A stretch of 64,000 nucleotides of DNA from Pseudolabrys taiwanensis (GCF_003367395.1 NZ_CP031417.1:1736001-1800000); one strand, 5' to 3'; positions 26,015 through 35,376 are shown, counted from the first letter of the stretch. A program made the numbers and translations. Notes: generated from the letters alone by a model not told the origin.

Positions 26015-26743
26015 ATGCAAATCATAAAATACCGGCTCGTCGATCCGCGGCTCAAACCGCGGCGGACCAAACTGGAAATGCCCGGTTGGGGCGGCAAACC
26101 CGAACCTCGCAAGGACGGCTCCCACGAACAGGTCTGGCATTGCATGCCCTTCACGGAGGGCGCGCAGTACGGCATCGAGCTGTTCTATCCCTATGATACC
26201 GAGCTGCGCGTGACCAAGCGCGATGGCCGCGTCGTTCTCGACGGCGACTTCGGCGCCGGCGATCCCGACAACGGATTGCAATGGCCGCCCTTCCGCACGT
26301 TCGGTGAGGGCTATTACACCTACCAGCTGCTGCTCGATCTGCACGCCGGCGACCACACCGCGGTGCGCACCGAGCCGCATCCCCGCTATTATACCGATCC
26401 GAACGACGAGGTGCCGCTCGCGGTGCCGGCGCTGCTGCGCACGAGCTGGTGGCCGATGATTTCGTTCGTGGTCTTCAAGGCGCCGCCGGAAGGCAAGACG
26501 CATATCTTCCGGCCGGGCGAACCCTTCATGCAAATGATCTTCGTGCCGGTCGAGCCGGAGTTCGAACTCGTACCGATGAGCGAGGAAGAAGCCGCCGAGC
26601 GCGAAGTCCGCAGCCGCCGCATCCACGCCAGCCGCGACACGCTGTCGAAGGAAACCGAATGGGTGTCTTCGACCAGCACCGTGTTCGACGGCACTTATCG
26701 TCACATCCTGCGCGCCGCCAAGGCCAAGGCGCGCGACAGCTAA
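26015..26743 (+). CDS. DUF6065-like hypothetical protein
   Basis: A 242-residue soluble protein. The blocks NGLQWPPFRTFGEGYYTYQ, LLRTSWWPMISFVVFKAP and FRPGEPFMQMIFVPVE follow the layout I associate with DUF6065 (a FG-G-T-Y stretch, then W-P-F near a GEPF motif). There is no signal peptide or membrane segment, and the C-terminus is a charged helix (SEEEAAEREVRSRRIHASRD). It begins 61 bases after the MFS gene and may share its transcript. A 13-base-pair hairpin follows. In related proteins the fold looks like a double beta-sheet of unknown role, so no function is proposed. Confidence 0.6.
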   Translation: MQIIKYRLVDPRLKPRRTKLEMPGWGGKPEPRKDGSHEQVWHCMPFTEGAQYGIELFYPYDTELRVTKRDGRVVLDGDFGAGDPDNGLQWPPFRTFGEGYYTYQLLLDLHAGDHTAVRTEPHPRYYTDPNDEVPLAVPALLRTSWWPMISFVVFKAPPEGKTHIFRPGEPFMQMIFVPVEPEFELVPMSEEEAAEREVRSRRIHASRDTLSKETEWVSSTSTVFDGTYRHILRAAKAKARDS

Positions 26744-26755
26744 GCGCCGAAACGA

Positions 26756-26784
26756 AACGGACCCGAACATCGTTCGGGCCCGTT
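26756..26784. terminator. Bidirectional terminator between convergent genes
   Basis: Stem AACGGACCCGAAC / GTTCGGGCCCGTT (12 of 13 paired) with an ATC loop, between the stops of the DUF6065-like gene and the histidine-rich gene. Confidence 0.75.
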
Positions 26785-26802
26785 CGTCAGTTCGCGAACG
26801 CC

Positions 26803-27219
26803 TTAGGCGTCCTCATCGCGCTGCAGCATCATGTAGTGACTATGATGATGGTGGTGGTGGTGACGGTAGTAGCGGTGATGATGGTGGTGATGATGCCAAC
26901 GCCGCCAGTGATGATGATGGTGGTGATAGCGGCGGATGAAGATCTGATGATGATGGTGGTGGTGGTGGTAATAGTATTGAGCGACCTGCACGCCATCAGG
27001 CGCCTGCGCTTCGTCGGCGGACATCTGCGCCCGCGCCGCGTCGTCCGCCTTCAAGACCGCGACTGCATTCGGCACCGGCGTCAGCAAGTCAGCATATGAC
27101 GAAACCTGCATGGCATCGGCCGTATGTGTCGGCTCGATGGCAGGCGCGGCCGCTTGGGCCGACGGCAAGGAACTCAGCGCAGCAACTGCGCCGAGCAAAC
27201 CCGCGATCTTCTTATCCAT
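26803..27219 (-). CDS. Exported histidine-rich protein
   Basis: A 138-residue protein with a signal peptide (LLGAVAALSSLPSAQAA), a neutral middle, and a C-terminal third made of four runs of six or seven histidines separated by Tyr, Arg and Trp (for example YYYHHHHHHHQ and WRRWHHHHHHHRYY), about 28 His in 50 residues. Such tails bind Ni, Zn, Cu or Co and act as metal stores or metallochaperones, so periplasmic metal buffering is the likely role. GAGGAAA precedes the ATG of MDKKIAG. The DNA is a CAT/CAC tandem tract, so length polymorphism is expected. No metal transporter gene is adjacent. Confidence 0.75.
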   Translation of the reverse strand: MDKKIAGLLGAVAALSSLPSAQAAAPAIEPTHTADAMQVSSYADLLTPVPNAVAVLKADDAARAQMSADEAQAPDGVQVAQYYYHHHHHHHQIFIRRYHHHHHHWRRWHHHHHHHRYYRHHHHHHHSHYMMLQRDEDA

Positions 27220-27343
27220 CCGTGTTTCCTCGATGAGGCGCACAGAGCGTGCGCACTTCGTCGCCCGAGCGGCAACGCGGGGTCGAGACCCCGGTTCCTG
27301 TTAGCGCGTCAATAATATTGGTTGTCTACGAAACCGTTTCGCT

Positions 27344-28711
27344 TCAGTTCTTGCGCTTGGCCTTGTGCTCGAACGGGTTCGACTTCTCGCGCAGCATTAT
27401 GCGGATGGGCGTGCCGGGCAGATCGAACGTGTCGCGCAGCGAATTGACCAAGTAACGCTTATAGGCGTCCGGCACCGCGTCGGCGCGCGTGCAGAACACG
27501 ACGAAGCTCGGCGGCCGCGTCTTCACTTGCGTGATGTAATTGAGCCGGAGACGACGGCCCGACACGGCCGGCGGCGGGTGCGCGCTGACGACGTCCTCGA
27601 ACCAGCGGTTCAGCGCCGACGTCGAGATACGCCTATTCCACACTTCGTGCGCGTCGAGGATCGCCTGCATCAAGCGGTCGAGCCCCTCGCCGGTCAGTCC
27701 CGACACCGCGACGAGCGGCACGCCTTTGAGCTGCATGAGCTTCTCTTCGGCGGTCGTCCTGAGCTTGCCGATGGCGCCCGGCTTCTTCTCGGCGAGGTCC
27801 CACTTGTTGACGGCGATGACGAGGGCGCGGCCTTCCTGTTCGACCAGATCGGCGATGCGCTGATCCTGCTCCTCGAATGCGTTGTCGACGTCGAGCAGCA
27901 CCACGACGACATCGGCAAAGCGCACCGCGTTGAGCGCATCGGCCACCGACAGCTTCTCAAGCTTCTCGTCGACGCGCGAGCGCCGCCGCATGCCGGCCGT
28001 GTCGTAGAGCTTGAATGTCTGATCGTGCCAGACGAAATCGACCGAGATGGCATCGCGCGTGATGCCGGCTTCGGGACCGGTGAGCAGGCGATCTTCGCCA
28101 ATGAGGCGGTTGATCAGCGTCGACTTGCCGGCGTTGGGCCGGCCGACGATGGCGACGCGGATCGGATGCGCGCCTTCGGCGGCGGCCTTCGCCTCCTCGC
28201 GCTGCACCGCCGTGTGCTCCGGCAGCGCCGCGACCAGCGCGTCGTAAAGATCGACCATGCCTTCGTTGTGTTCGGCCGATACCGGGATGGGGTCGCCGAG
28301 CCCGAGGGAATACGCGTCCATGCGGCCGGCTTCGCCCGCCAGGCCTTCGCTCTTGTTCGCGACCAGCACGATGGGCTTGCCGGACTTGCGCGCCACCGCG
28401 GCGAAGGCACGGTCGACCGGCGTCGGGCCGACGCGCGCGTCGATCATGAAGAAGATGGCGTCGGCCTGCGAGATGGCCGTCTCGGTCTGCGCGCGCATGC
28501 GGCCGGAAAGCGTCTCCGGTCCGGCCTCTTCCAGACCCGCGGTGTCGACGATGGTGAAGGTGAGATCGCCGAGGTGCCCCTCGCCTTCCCGGCGGTCGCG
28601 CGTCACACCCGGCCGGTCGTCGACCAGCGCGAGACGCCGGCCGACCAGCCGGTTGAACAGGGTCGACTTGCCGACGTTCGGCCGGCCGACAATGGCGACA
28701 GTGAAATTCAT
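27344..28711 (-). CDS. der: Ribosome-associated GTPase Der (EngA)
   Basis: Essential GTPase with two G domains that acts in 50S subunit assembly. The 455-residue protein has G1 motifs GRPNVGKST (9-17) and GRPNAGKST in the second domain, DTAGLEE and [14 protein letters not shown] as the G3 regions, NKSEG and NKWDL as the G4 motifs, and the C-terminal KH-like domain ending near [10 protein letters not shown]. It is preceded on the same strand by a lipoprotein gene (85-base gap) and a TPR membrane protein gene, the alphaproteobacterial version of the yfgM-bamB-der locus. Confidence 0.97.
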   Translation of the reverse strand: MNFTVAIVGRPNVGKSTLFNRLVGRRLALVDDRPGVTRDRREGEGHLGDLTFTIVDTAGLEEAGPETLSGRMRAQTETAISQADAIFFMIDARVGPTPVDRAFAAVARKSGKPIVLVANKSEGLAGEAGRMDAYSLGLGDPIPVSAEHNEGMVDLYDALVAALPEHTAVQREEAKAAAEGAHPIRVAIVGRPNAGKSTLINRLIGEDRLLTGPEAGITRDAISVDFVWHDQTFKLYDTAGMRRRSRVDEKLEKLSVADALNAVRFADVVVVLLDVDNAFEEQDQRIADLVEQEGRALVIAVNKWDLAEKKPGAIGKLRTTAEEKLMQLKGVPLVAVSGLTGEGLDRLMQAILDAHEVWNRRISTSALNRWFEDVVSAHPPPAVSGRRLRLNYITQVKTRPPSFVVFCTRADAVPDAYKRYLVNSLRDTFDLPGTPIRIMLREKSNPFEHKAKRKN

Positions 28712-28796
28712 GGGATTTCTTTATCCGTTCACCCGACGCGGCAAAAGACGAACCGCACGAGGTGACGTCTGTCGCGCAGCGAAGGCCGGGTTCGCC

Positions 28797-29372
28797 TTAC
28801 TGCTTCGAGAAAGTACCCGGCGGCGGTGCCGACGGCCAGGGCGCGGTGCTGGTCGTGCTCTGGGCCGGTGGTCCGCCCCACGGGTCCGATGCCTGTTGTT
28901 GCGGCCGCTGTTGCTGCGGCTGCGCCGAAGGCCAGGGCGACCCGGATTGCTGCTGTTGCTGCTGATCCGGCCAAGGCGCCGCCTGCTGCTGCTGCGCCGG
29001 CGCGGCTGCCGACGATGGCGCGCTGACTTTCGCGCGTGGCCGCGCGGCAACGCGCGCGCGCGGTTTCGGCTTCGGCTTGGCCTCTTGAGCCGCCGCGGCG
29101 GCCGCCTTCTGCTCGTCCGAGGGCGAAACCGACGCGGCACTGATCGCGGCGCCGGGCTGTTCGGCGGTATTGCCCTTGAGATATTCCGGCGGAATGCCCT
29201 GCGTCACGCCCGGCACGCCGTTCGGGAACAGGTCCTTGCGCTCACCCGGCAGCTTCTTCTTCTCGTTGAGATTGAAGACGTCGAGGCTGTCCGGATCGAA
29301 ATTCGAGCAGCCCGCGATCACCGGTGCGACCGCAAGGAGCGTAACCAAAAGGACAACACGACGGATACGCAT
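28797..29372 (-). CDS. Pro/Gln/Trp-rich lipoprotein upstream of der
   Basis: A 191-residue predicted lipoprotein with lipobox VIAGC at residues 18-22. The first mature segment, DPDSLDVFNLNEKKKLPGER and GVPGVTQGIPPEYLKG, is the conserved-looking part. It is followed by Ala/Lys-rich sequence and a C-terminal third with repeated PWP units (APWPDQ, SPWPSAQ, APWPSAP) set in glutamine runs. GAGG precedes the ATG. It occupies the place where many bacteria have bamB, but shows no beta-propeller repeats, so it is not BamB. It lies nine bases after the TPR gene. An envelope role is inferred from context only. Confidence 0.75.
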   Translation of the reverse strand: MRIRRVVLLVTLLAVAPVIAGCSNFDPDSLDVFNLNEKKKLPGERKDLFPNGVPGVTQGIPPEYLKGNTAEQPGAAISAASVSPSDEQKAAAAAAQEAKPKPKPRARVAARPRAKVSAPSSAAAPAQQQQAAPWPDQQQQQQSGSPWPSAQPQQQRPQQQASDPWGGPPAQSTTSTAPWPSAPPPGTFSKQ

Positions 29373-29381
29373 GGGAAGGCC

Positions 29382-30035
29382 TCAACTCTTGCCGTTGCCG
29401 GCGATCAGCGCGGACAGAACGTCGACCCGCTGGCGCGTGCCGGACGGCGTCTCGGCGTCGCCGGCAATCATATCGATGTAGCGCTTGGCGGCCGCTGCGT
29501 CGTTGTTCTTCCAGGCCGACAGCGCCAGCAGTTCGCGGGCGCTGTGACGATAGGGCCGGCCCGACTCGGCGAGCGGATCGAGGCGCTTCTGCAGATCGGC
29601 GAGCGGCGCGGTGTCGACCAGCAGCATGCCGGCGCGTACGCCGGCGAGATCCTGCCAAAGCGGCCCGAGCGTGCTGTCGCCAGCAAGCGCGTCGAAGGCC
29701 TTCACGGCATCGGCCTGCTTGGTGGTCGCGAGGCTGGCCGCGGCGCGGAAGCGCGCCAGCACGCGGTAGCCCTCCGGCGCGTCAGCGGCGATCTTGTCGA
29801 AGGCCGCTTCGGCTTCGGCCTGCTTGCCTTCCTCGACCAGCGCCAGCGCCGTCTCGAACTGGGCACCGGCCTCGGCCGCCTTCTTGCCCACGTAGTATTC
29901 GTAGCCGCGCCAGCCGGCGATGCCGAGGACGATCAGAACCGCGCCGGCGATGAGGAAGATGCTGTAGCGGTCCCACAGCCGCTTGAGCTGCTCGCGCCGG
30001 ACTTCCTCGTCGACTTCATGAAAGATATCGGCCAC
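29382..30035 (-). CDS. YfgM-like TPR membrane protein
   Basis: A 217-residue single-span inner-membrane protein: cytoplasmic N-terminus ADIFHEVDEEVRREQLKRLW, membrane segment about 28-48 (FLIAGAVLIVLGIAGWRGY) and a periplasmic helical region matching the TPR_21/YfgM group (AEAAFDKIAADAPEGYRVLA and similar repeats). In E. coli YfgM works with PpiD as a periplasmic chaperone near the Sec translocon. The start codon is GTG after GGAGCC. It is the first gene of the TPR-lipoprotein-der unit. Confidence 0.85.
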   Translation of the reverse strand: MADIFHEVDEEVRREQLKRLWDRYSIFLIAGAVLIVLGIAGWRGYEYYVGKKAAEAGAQFETALALVEEGKQAEAEAAFDKIAADAPEGYRVLARFRAAASLATTKQADAVKAFDALAGDSTLGPLWQDLAGVRAGMLLVDTAPLADLQKRLDPLAESGRPYRHSARELLALSAWKNNDAAAAKRYIDMIAGDAETPSGTRQRVDVLSALIAGNGKS

Positions 30036-30168
30036 GCACGGCTCCAGAAATGCTCGGAAAACGCCCCCTACCCCATGAGACCGGGCGCGGGAAGGGCCGT
30101 AACCTAACGATGTGGCGCGCTCAAGGCAAAAGTTGCAGCGACAATCGTTAAGATTCAGGGGGTTAGGC

Positions 30169-30335
30169 CGTCATTCCGAGGCGCGCGCCCCGCGCGCGAG
30201 CCCGGAATCCATAAACCACCGCGCTGCGGCGCACGGATTCTAAGCCCGGCCCACCTGATCTCGGGCTTGCCCGAGATCAGCACTTAAGAACCAAACTCGG
30301 CTAAAGCCGCCTTTGGTTGCCGCCCCGGAATGACG
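30169..30335. repeat. Composite palindromic intergenic element
   Basis: The ends CGTCATTCCG (30169-30178) and CGGAATGACG (30326-30335) are exact inverted repeats. Inside are GC-rich imperfect hairpins and the perfect CTGATCTCGGGC-TT-GCCCGAGATCAG (30255-30280). The unit fills most of the 302-base gap between the TPR gene and panB and ends three bases before the panB stop. Its layout suggests a REP/MITE-type mobile or structural element; a related CGTCATTC start is seen at 37678. The bases 30036-30168 show nothing else. Confidence 0.65.
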
Positions 30336-30337
30336 CG

Positions 30338-31159
30338 CTACTTCTTCTTCATCGCGTAGGTGTGCTCGGGCGCCGGGAATGCGCGCGAGCGCACTTCGGC
30401 GGCATAATCGGCGATCGCCTTCTCGATGCCGCCGGCGAGATCGCCGTAGCGCTTGACGAATTTCGGCACGCGGGGCGAGAGCCCGAGCATGTCCTCCATC
30501 ACCAGGACCTGTCCGTCGCAGGCCGGGCTCGCGCCGATGCCGATGGTCGGGATCGGGATCGCGCCGGTGACCTTGCGCGCGAGCGGCTCGGCCATCGCCT
30601 CCAGCACCACCGAGAAGGCACCCGCTTGCGCCACCGCCAGCGCGTCCTGCTCGATGGGCGCCCAATCGGCTTCGTCGCGCCCCTGCGCCTTGAACGACCC
30701 GAGCGTGTTGATTGCCTGCGGCGTCAAACCGACATGCGCCATCACCGGCACGCCGCGCTCGGTCATGAAACGGATGGTCTCGGCCATGCGCTTGCCGCCC
30801 TCGAGCTTGACGGCGCCGCAGCCGGTTTCCTTCAAGATGCGCACCGCGCTCATGAAGGCCTGCTCCTTCGACGCTTCGTAGGAGCCGAACGGCATGTCAA
30901 CGACGACCAGCGCGCGCTGCGAGCCGCGCATCACCGCCCGCCCCTGCAGGATCATCATGTCGAGCGTGACCGGCACGGTCGACTCCATGCCGTGCATCAC
31001 CATGCCGAGCGAGTCGCCAACCAGGATCACTTCGCAATATTTGTCGGCGAGCGAGGCTGTATGCGCATGATATGAGGTGAGCACCACGATCGGCTCACCG
31101 CCCTTGCGTGCGCGGATGTCGGGGGCCGTGAACCGCTTGATATCGCTTTGAACTGACAT
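30338..31159 (-). CDS. panB: 3-methyl-2-oxobutanoate hydroxymethyltransferase
   Basis: Makes ketopantoate from 2-oxoisovalerate and methylene-tetrahydrofolate, the first step of pantothenate synthesis. The 273-residue protein has the standard start with [19 protein letters not shown], the metal and substrate motif [13 protein letters not shown], the conserved KLEGG and [13 protein letters not shown], and [21 protein letters not shown]. The ATG follows AAGGTCAGCATCC; an open frame upstream overlaps nnrU and was not used. It is 17 bases after the NnrU-family gene. panC is not adjacent. Confidence 0.96.
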   Translation of the reverse strand: MSVQSDIKRFTAPDIRARKGGEPIVVLTSYHAHTASLADKYCEVILVGDSLGMVMHGMESTVPVTLDMMILQGRAVMRGSQRALVVVDMPFGSYEASKEQAFMSAVRILKETGCGAVKLEGGKRMAETIRFMTERGVPVMAHVGLTPQAINTLGSFKAQGRDEADWAPIEQDALAVAQAGAFSVVLEAMAEPLARKVTGAIPIPTIGIGASPACDGQVLVMEDMLGLSPRVPKFVKRYGDLAGGIEKAIADYAAEVRSRAFPAPEHTYAMKKK

Positions 31160-31176
31160 GGATGCTGACCTTCGCT

Positions 31177-31761
31177 TCAAGCTTGCCCAAACACCGGCAC
31201 GCCGATCACCGCGGGATGAAAGGCGTAACCGAGGGCGAGATAGACGAGAATGCCGACAACGACGACGATGACGTCGTTGGTCCAGCCGGCGGGCGCGACC
31301 GGCAAGGCGACATCGGCGCGGCGTTTCGCGTTGATGCGGGCGTAAACCGCCCACGCCAGAAAAGAGCCGAACAGCAAGATCGAGCCGAGATCGCCGTTCG
31401 ACAGCAAATGCGCGAAGGCCCAGATCTTCACGGCGGCCAGCATCGGATGCTTCGCACCGGCCTTGATATGGCTCGGGATGAACGTCGCGACCAGCAGGAT
31501 GGCCGCGAACAGCATCAGACCGATGGTGACGTGGCGCATGAACAACGGCGGCTGCCACACGTCGATCCAGCCATGCGCGCGATATTGGGCAAAGCCCCAG
31601 ACGATCAGCACCAGGCCGACCGTCGACACGATCGAGAACAGCACGCGATAGAACGGCAGGCCGATACGCGCGATCACACCCGCGCGGGCGTCGCGCATGG
31701 TCACGAACAGATGGTTCGCGTGAAAGATCGCCAATCCGAGAACGAGGATGCCCAGGCCCAT
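31177..31761 (-). CDS. NnrU family integral membrane protein
   Basis: A 194-residue protein with about six membrane helices, starting [19 protein letters not shown]. It matches the NnrU family ([21 protein letters not shown] and [25 protein letters not shown] blocks). In denitrifiers NnrU is linked to nitric oxide reductase expression, while a homologue, the isomerase Z-ISO of plants, binds heme and acts on carotenoids. The bacterial family's biochemical role is not settled. No nor or nir gene is present here; it is simply upstream of panB. Confidence 0.85.
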   Translation of the reverse strand: MGLGILVLGLAIFHANHLFVTMRDARAGVIARIGLPFYRVLFSIVSTVGLVLIVWGFAQYRAHGWIDVWQPPLFMRHVTIGLMLFAAILLVATFIPSHIKAGAKHPMLAAVKIWAFAHLLSNGDLGSILLFGSFLAWAVYARINAKRRADVALPVAPAGWTNDVIVVVVGILVYLALGYAFHPAVIGVPVFGQA

Positions 31762-31860
31762 CGCACGCTCACGCTACATTGCCCAATTGTTGTGCGCCGC
31801 AGTAGAGGATCGTGGCCCTCATTGCAAGTCCAGCCGCCGCATGACGCATGTGCCAGCATG

Positions 31861-32751
31861 TCACGGCGGATGGGCCGCCAGCGATACGGCCAACCACTCG
31901 ATGAGCGCCGTCACCGCTGGCGTGGCCGCACGACGCTCCGGGCTGACGGCTTTGACCCAGAGATCGGGAATGGGAAAGTCGACGAGCACCGGCATCAGCT
32001 CGCCCGAGCGGATAAGATCGTTGGTCATGTAACGCGACACGATCGCGATGCCGGCGCCGCTGAGCGCCGCCGCGACGAGCATCTGTCCGTCATTGGATGT
32101 CAGGCGCGGCCGCACGGCGATGGTGATCGCGCCATGCGGGCCCATGAACGTCCAATCGTTGCCGGTGGGAATGAAGCTCAAGCAATCGTGCTGGATCAAA
32201 TCCTGGGGCGTTTTGGGCACGCCGCGCCGCGCGAGATAGGCGGGCGCCGCGCACAATACGCGCGGCAGCGGACACAACGGCCGCTCGACAACGCCGACGA
32301 AAGATTGCGGCCAATGCGCCCCGATCGATACGTCGAAGCCCTCGATGATCGGATCGACCATGCGATCGAGCAGCACGATCTCGAGCCTGATCTTCTGAAA
32401 CTCCGCCTGGAAGGCCGCGAACACCGGCCGCAAGCGCAACTCGGTCAGCGACGTCGGCGCTTTGATGCGCAGCGAGTCTTCGACCTCGCCGGGGGCCTGC
32501 GACGAACCTTTGATGAGCGCATCGAACTCGGCGATCGGCAGCCGCGAACGGTCGAGATAACGCGCGCCCGCTTCCGTCAGAACGAGGCTGCGGGTGGAGC
32601 GGCGAAACAATGTCGCGCCGAGCACGCTTTCGAGCTGGTTCACCCGCTTGGTGACGACGGACGCGGCCAGCCCGAGGTCCCGAGCGGCCCGGGAGAAACT
32701 CCCGGTCTGGGCAACAGCCTGAAAGGCTTTGAAATTCAGGTAGATATCCAT
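31861..32751 (-). CDS. LysR family transcriptional regulator
   Basis: A 296-residue LTTR with an N-terminal winged helix (LNFKAFQAVAQTGSFSRAAR, residues about 5-24, then VVTKRVNQLESVLGATLF) and a type-2 periplasmic-binding fold for a coinducer. The effector domain resembles the CrgA/DmlR-like group. It is divergent from the FAD oxidoreductase gene at 32888 and most likely controls the oxidoreductase-Bug-hydrolase unit. A TTCGG-N11-CCGAA element lies between them. The coinducer is unknown. Confidence 0.9.
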   Translation of the reverse strand: MDIYLNFKAFQAVAQTGSFSRAARDLGLAASVVTKRVNQLESVLGATLFRRSTRSLVLTEAGARYLDRSRLPIAEFDALIKGSSQAPGEVEDSLRIKAPTSLTELRLRPVFAAFQAEFQKIRLEIVLLDRMVDPIIEGFDVSIGAHWPQSFVGVVERPLCPLPRVLCAAPAYLARRGVPKTPQDLIQHDCLSFIPTGNDWTFMGPHGAITIAVRPRLTSNDGQMLVAAALSGAGIAIVSRYMTNDLIRSGELMPVLVDFPIPDLWVKAVSPERRAATPAVTALIEWLAVSLAAHPP

Positions 32752-32785
32752 GATCTCACGCGATTTGCGTCAGAATATAGCGCAA

Positions 32786-32806
32786 TTCGGCTAATTCTCA
32801 TCCGAA
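32786..32806. promoter_or_regulatory. Candidate LysR binding site
   Basis: TTCGG (32786-32790), eleven bases, CCGAA (32802-32806): an inverted repeat of the T-N11-A type bound by LysR regulators, in the 136-base region between the divergent LysR and FAD oxidoreductase genes. Confidence 0.5.
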
Positions 32807-32887
32807 ATGAAGAAGGTTAGGGTCGCGACAGCAAGCGCCGCAGGTCTGTAAATGCGGTGTCCCTTCTCAGGAAACGCCAGGGCCGAC

Positions 32888-34240
32888 ATGACCTCTTCCC
32901 CCGCACATTTGCGCGAACCCGCGCGCGACACGCCGGTCTTCGGCGAATACGACGTCGTCGTGCTCGGCGGTGGCCCTGCCGGTCTCGCCGCGGCCGCCGC
33001 GGCGGCTGCCCACGCCCGCCGCGTGCTGCTCATCGAGCGCTACGGCTTTCTCGGCGGCATGGGCACCGCCGCCGGCGTCACCAATTTCTGCGGCCTGCAC
33101 GCCAACGTCTTCGGCGAGATCAAGCAGGTGGTGCACGGCGTCGCCGACGACCTGCTCGGTCGGATCGATCGGCTCGGCGGGCTCAATCCGCCGCACCGCG
33201 TGTTCGGCAAGATCGACGCCCAAGCTTACGACACCGCCGTCTTCAAATGCGCCGCCGACGATCTGCTGCTGTCGCGCGGCGCCGACCTGCTTTTCCATGC
33301 GCTCGCCGCCGGCGTGGTGATGGACGACGAGCGGCGCATCAAGGCGCTGCTGGTCGAAACCAAATCCGGCCGCCAAGCGATCCTCGGCCGCGTCTTCATC
33401 GACTGCTCGGGCGACGGCGATCTCGCCGCCTTCGCCGGCGCCGCTTACGAGAAGGGCGACGCGCATGGCGACCTGCTTTATCCGAGCATGATGTTCCGCC
33501 TGAACGGCGTCGATGCCGACAAGGCCGGCGAAGCCTGGCGCACCATTCCGGCGCTGATGGACGAAGCCGCCAAGCGCGGCGTCACCTTCCCGCGCAAGGG
33601 CGCCATCGTGCGGCCGCAGAAGCATTCCATCGAATGGCGCGTGAACGTCACGCAAGTGAAGAACGACGACGGCCACGCCGTCGATGCGACGGACGCCGTT
33701 CAATTCAGCCGCGGCGAGATCGACGGCCGCAAGCAGGCGCTCGACTTCTTCGCCTTCCTCAAGCGCGAGGCGCCGGGCTTCGCCGACGCCTATGTCGTCG
33801 ACATTCCGCCGCAGCTCGGCGTGCGCGAAACGCGCCGCATCACCGGCCGCTATCAGTTGACGGCGGACGATGTGCTCACCTGCGCCAGCTTCGACGACAC
33901 CATCGGCGTCAATGGCTGGCCGATCGAAGCGCATGTCGCCGGCGACGTCGCCTGGCGCTGGCCGGACATTCCCGGCTCGCGCGGCTTCAATCACCTGCCC
34001 TATCGCATGCTGACCCCGCCCGGCCTCGACAACCTGCTCGTCGCCGGCCGCTGCGCGTCGATGACGCATGAAGGCCAATCGGCGGCGCGCGTCTCCGGCG
34101 GCTGCTTCGTCATGGGCGAAGCCGCCGGAACTGCGGCGCACCTTTCGCTTGCCGGCAATAGCCCCTGTGCGGATATTGCCGTCGATCGCCTGCAAGAAAC
34201 GCTCGAACGTGGCGGCGTCTATCTCGGCCGCGACGCATAA
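32888..34240 (+). CDS. FAD-dependent oxidoreductase
   Basis: A 450-residue flavoprotein of the FAD_oxidored (PF12831-type) group. The dinucleotide-binding motif is VVVLGGGPAGLAAAAAAA (about 22-39), followed by LLIERYGFLGGMGTA and FIDCSGDGDLAAFAGA. The C-terminal FAD-binding segment LDNLLVAGRCASMTHEGQSA is also typical. Related enzymes oxidise or reduce small organic substrates, and the substrate here is unknown. The start is the ATG at 32888 after CAGGGCCGAC, 12 codons inside a longer frame. It is followed after 13 bases by a Bug receptor gene, so import and oxidation are probably coupled. Confidence 0.85.
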   Translation: MTSSPAHLREPARDTPVFGEYDVVVLGGGPAGLAAAAAAAAHARRVLLIERYGFLGGMGTAAGVTNFCGLHANVFGEIKQVVHGVADDLLGRIDRLGGLNPPHRVFGKIDAQAYDTAVFKCAADDLLLSRGADLLFHALAAGVVMDDERRIKALLVETKSGRQAILGRVFIDCSGDGDLAAFAGAAYEKGDAHGDLLYPSMMFRLNGVDADKAGEAWRTIPALMDEAAKRGVTFPRKGAIVRPQKHSIEWRVNVTQVKNDDGHAVDATDAVQFSRGEIDGRKQALDFFAFLKREAPGFADAYVVDIPPQLGVRETRRITGRYQLTADDVLTCASFDDTIGVNGWPIEAHVAGDVAWRWPDIPGSRGFNHLPYRMLTPPGLDNLLVAGRCASMTHEGQSAARVSGGCFVMGEAAGTAAHLSLAGNSPCADIAVDRLQETLERGGVYLGRDA

Positions 34241-34253
34241 CAGGAAACGACTC

Positions 34254-35231
34254 ATGCTGGGACGCCTTGCCTTCTCCGCCCTTCTGCTCGTCGCCGCCGC
34301 GTTGCCGGCGCAATCTCAGGCGCAAGCGCCAAGCTGGCCGCCGAAGACCGTGCGCGTGCTGGTGCCTTTCGGTCCCGGCTCGACGCCTGACATCGTCGCG
34401 CGCCTCGTCGCCGAGGGCCTCGGCAAGAAGCATCCGGGCAGCGTCTTCGTGGTGGAGAACAAGCCCGGCGCCAGCGGCAATCTCGGCACCGACACCGTGG
34501 CGAAAGCCGCGCCCGACGGCACGACCATCGGCGTGTCGATCGGCGGGCCGCTCGCCATCAACACTTTGTTGTTCTCGAAGCTGCCCTACGATCCGCAGAA
34601 GGACATCGCGCCGGTGACACAGCTCATCACCCAGCCGAGCGCGCTCGCCGTCAATCCGGGGCTGAACGTCAACACCGTCGCCGAACTCATCGCGCTGCTG
34701 AAGGCCAACCCGGGCAAGTACAACTTCGCCTCCATCGGCAACGGCTCGCTGTCGCACCTCGCGATGGAAGCCTTGGCGATCAAGGCCGGCGTGAAGCTGG
34801 TGCACATCCCCTATCAAGCCTCGCCCGCGGCGATGACGGCGATCATGCGCGGCGACGCGCAGATGGGTTGTTTGCCGGCGATCTCGGTGACGCCGCAGGC
34901 GGCCAACGGCGCGGTGAAGATCCTCGCGGTGTCGACCGCCAAGCGCTCGCCGTTCCTCAAGGACGTGCCGACCTTGAAGGAAAGCGGCATCGACGTCGAA
35001 GCCGACGCCTGGATGGGCCTGATCGCGCCGGGCGCGACGCCGCCGGCGCTGGTCGAGGCCATCAACAAGGACGTCGTCGAGATCATCAAGCAGCCCAGCG
35101 TGGTCGACAAGCTCGCCACGCAGCTGATGGAGCCTGTCGGCTCGAGCCCGGCCGATTTCCGCAAGCTGATGAATGCCGAGATCGATCGCTGGGCGCCGGT
35201 GATCAAGGCCGCGGACGTGAAGGTGAATTGA
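34254..35231 (+). CDS. Bug-family tripartite tricarboxylate transporter substrate-binding protein
   Basis: A 325-residue periplasmic receptor with a signal peptide cut near AQSQAQA. The mature start SWPPKTVRVLVPFGPGSTPD is the Bug hallmark, with NKPGASGNLGTDTVAKAAPD and YNFASIGNGSLSHL further in. AGGAAA precedes the ATG, 13 bases after the oxidoreductase stop, so the genes form one operon. As with the other receptor in this window, no TctAB membrane components are present. It shares only the family pattern with the receptor at 15280 and is probably specific for a different ligand. Confidence 0.92.
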   Translation: MLGRLAFSALLLVAAALPAQSQAQAPSWPPKTVRVLVPFGPGSTPDIVARLVAEGLGKKHPGSVFVVENKPGASGNLGTDTVAKAAPDGTTIGVSIGGPLAINTLLFSKLPYDPQKDIAPVTQLITQPSALAVNPGLNVNTVAELIALLKANPGKYNFASIGNGSLSHLAMEALAIKAGVKLVHIPYQASPAAMTAIMRGDAQMGCLPAISVTPQAANGAVKILAVSTAKRSPFLKDVPTLKESGIDVEADAWMGLIAPGATPPALVEAINKDVVEIIKQPSVVDKLATQLMEPVGSSPADFRKLMNAEIDRWAPVIKAADVKVN

Positions 35232-35376
35232 AGCGCTCCGCCTTTCGCGCCCGACGGGCGCGGGGCGCGCGCGTTTTCCCTTGGGTGCCATGCGCCGGCG
35301 GCATTGTTGAAGCCGCCGCGCCGCTGTAAGCGAGACGTTCCGTCAACGCTCAGCAGCCGCGCCGCCCCGAGGTCCA

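Noticed and set aside
26820..26990. Possible CRISPR-like or VNTR array in the GATGATGGTGGTG tract
   Set aside because: The repeats are trinucleotide-scale and keep the reading frame of histidine codons; there are no spacers of regular length.
26449..27099. Methionine/valine-rich plus-strand frame antisense to the histidine-rich gene
   Set aside because: The hydrophobic VVMMMVVV stretches arise from the complement of the CAT/CAC tract, so they are not evidence of a membrane protein.
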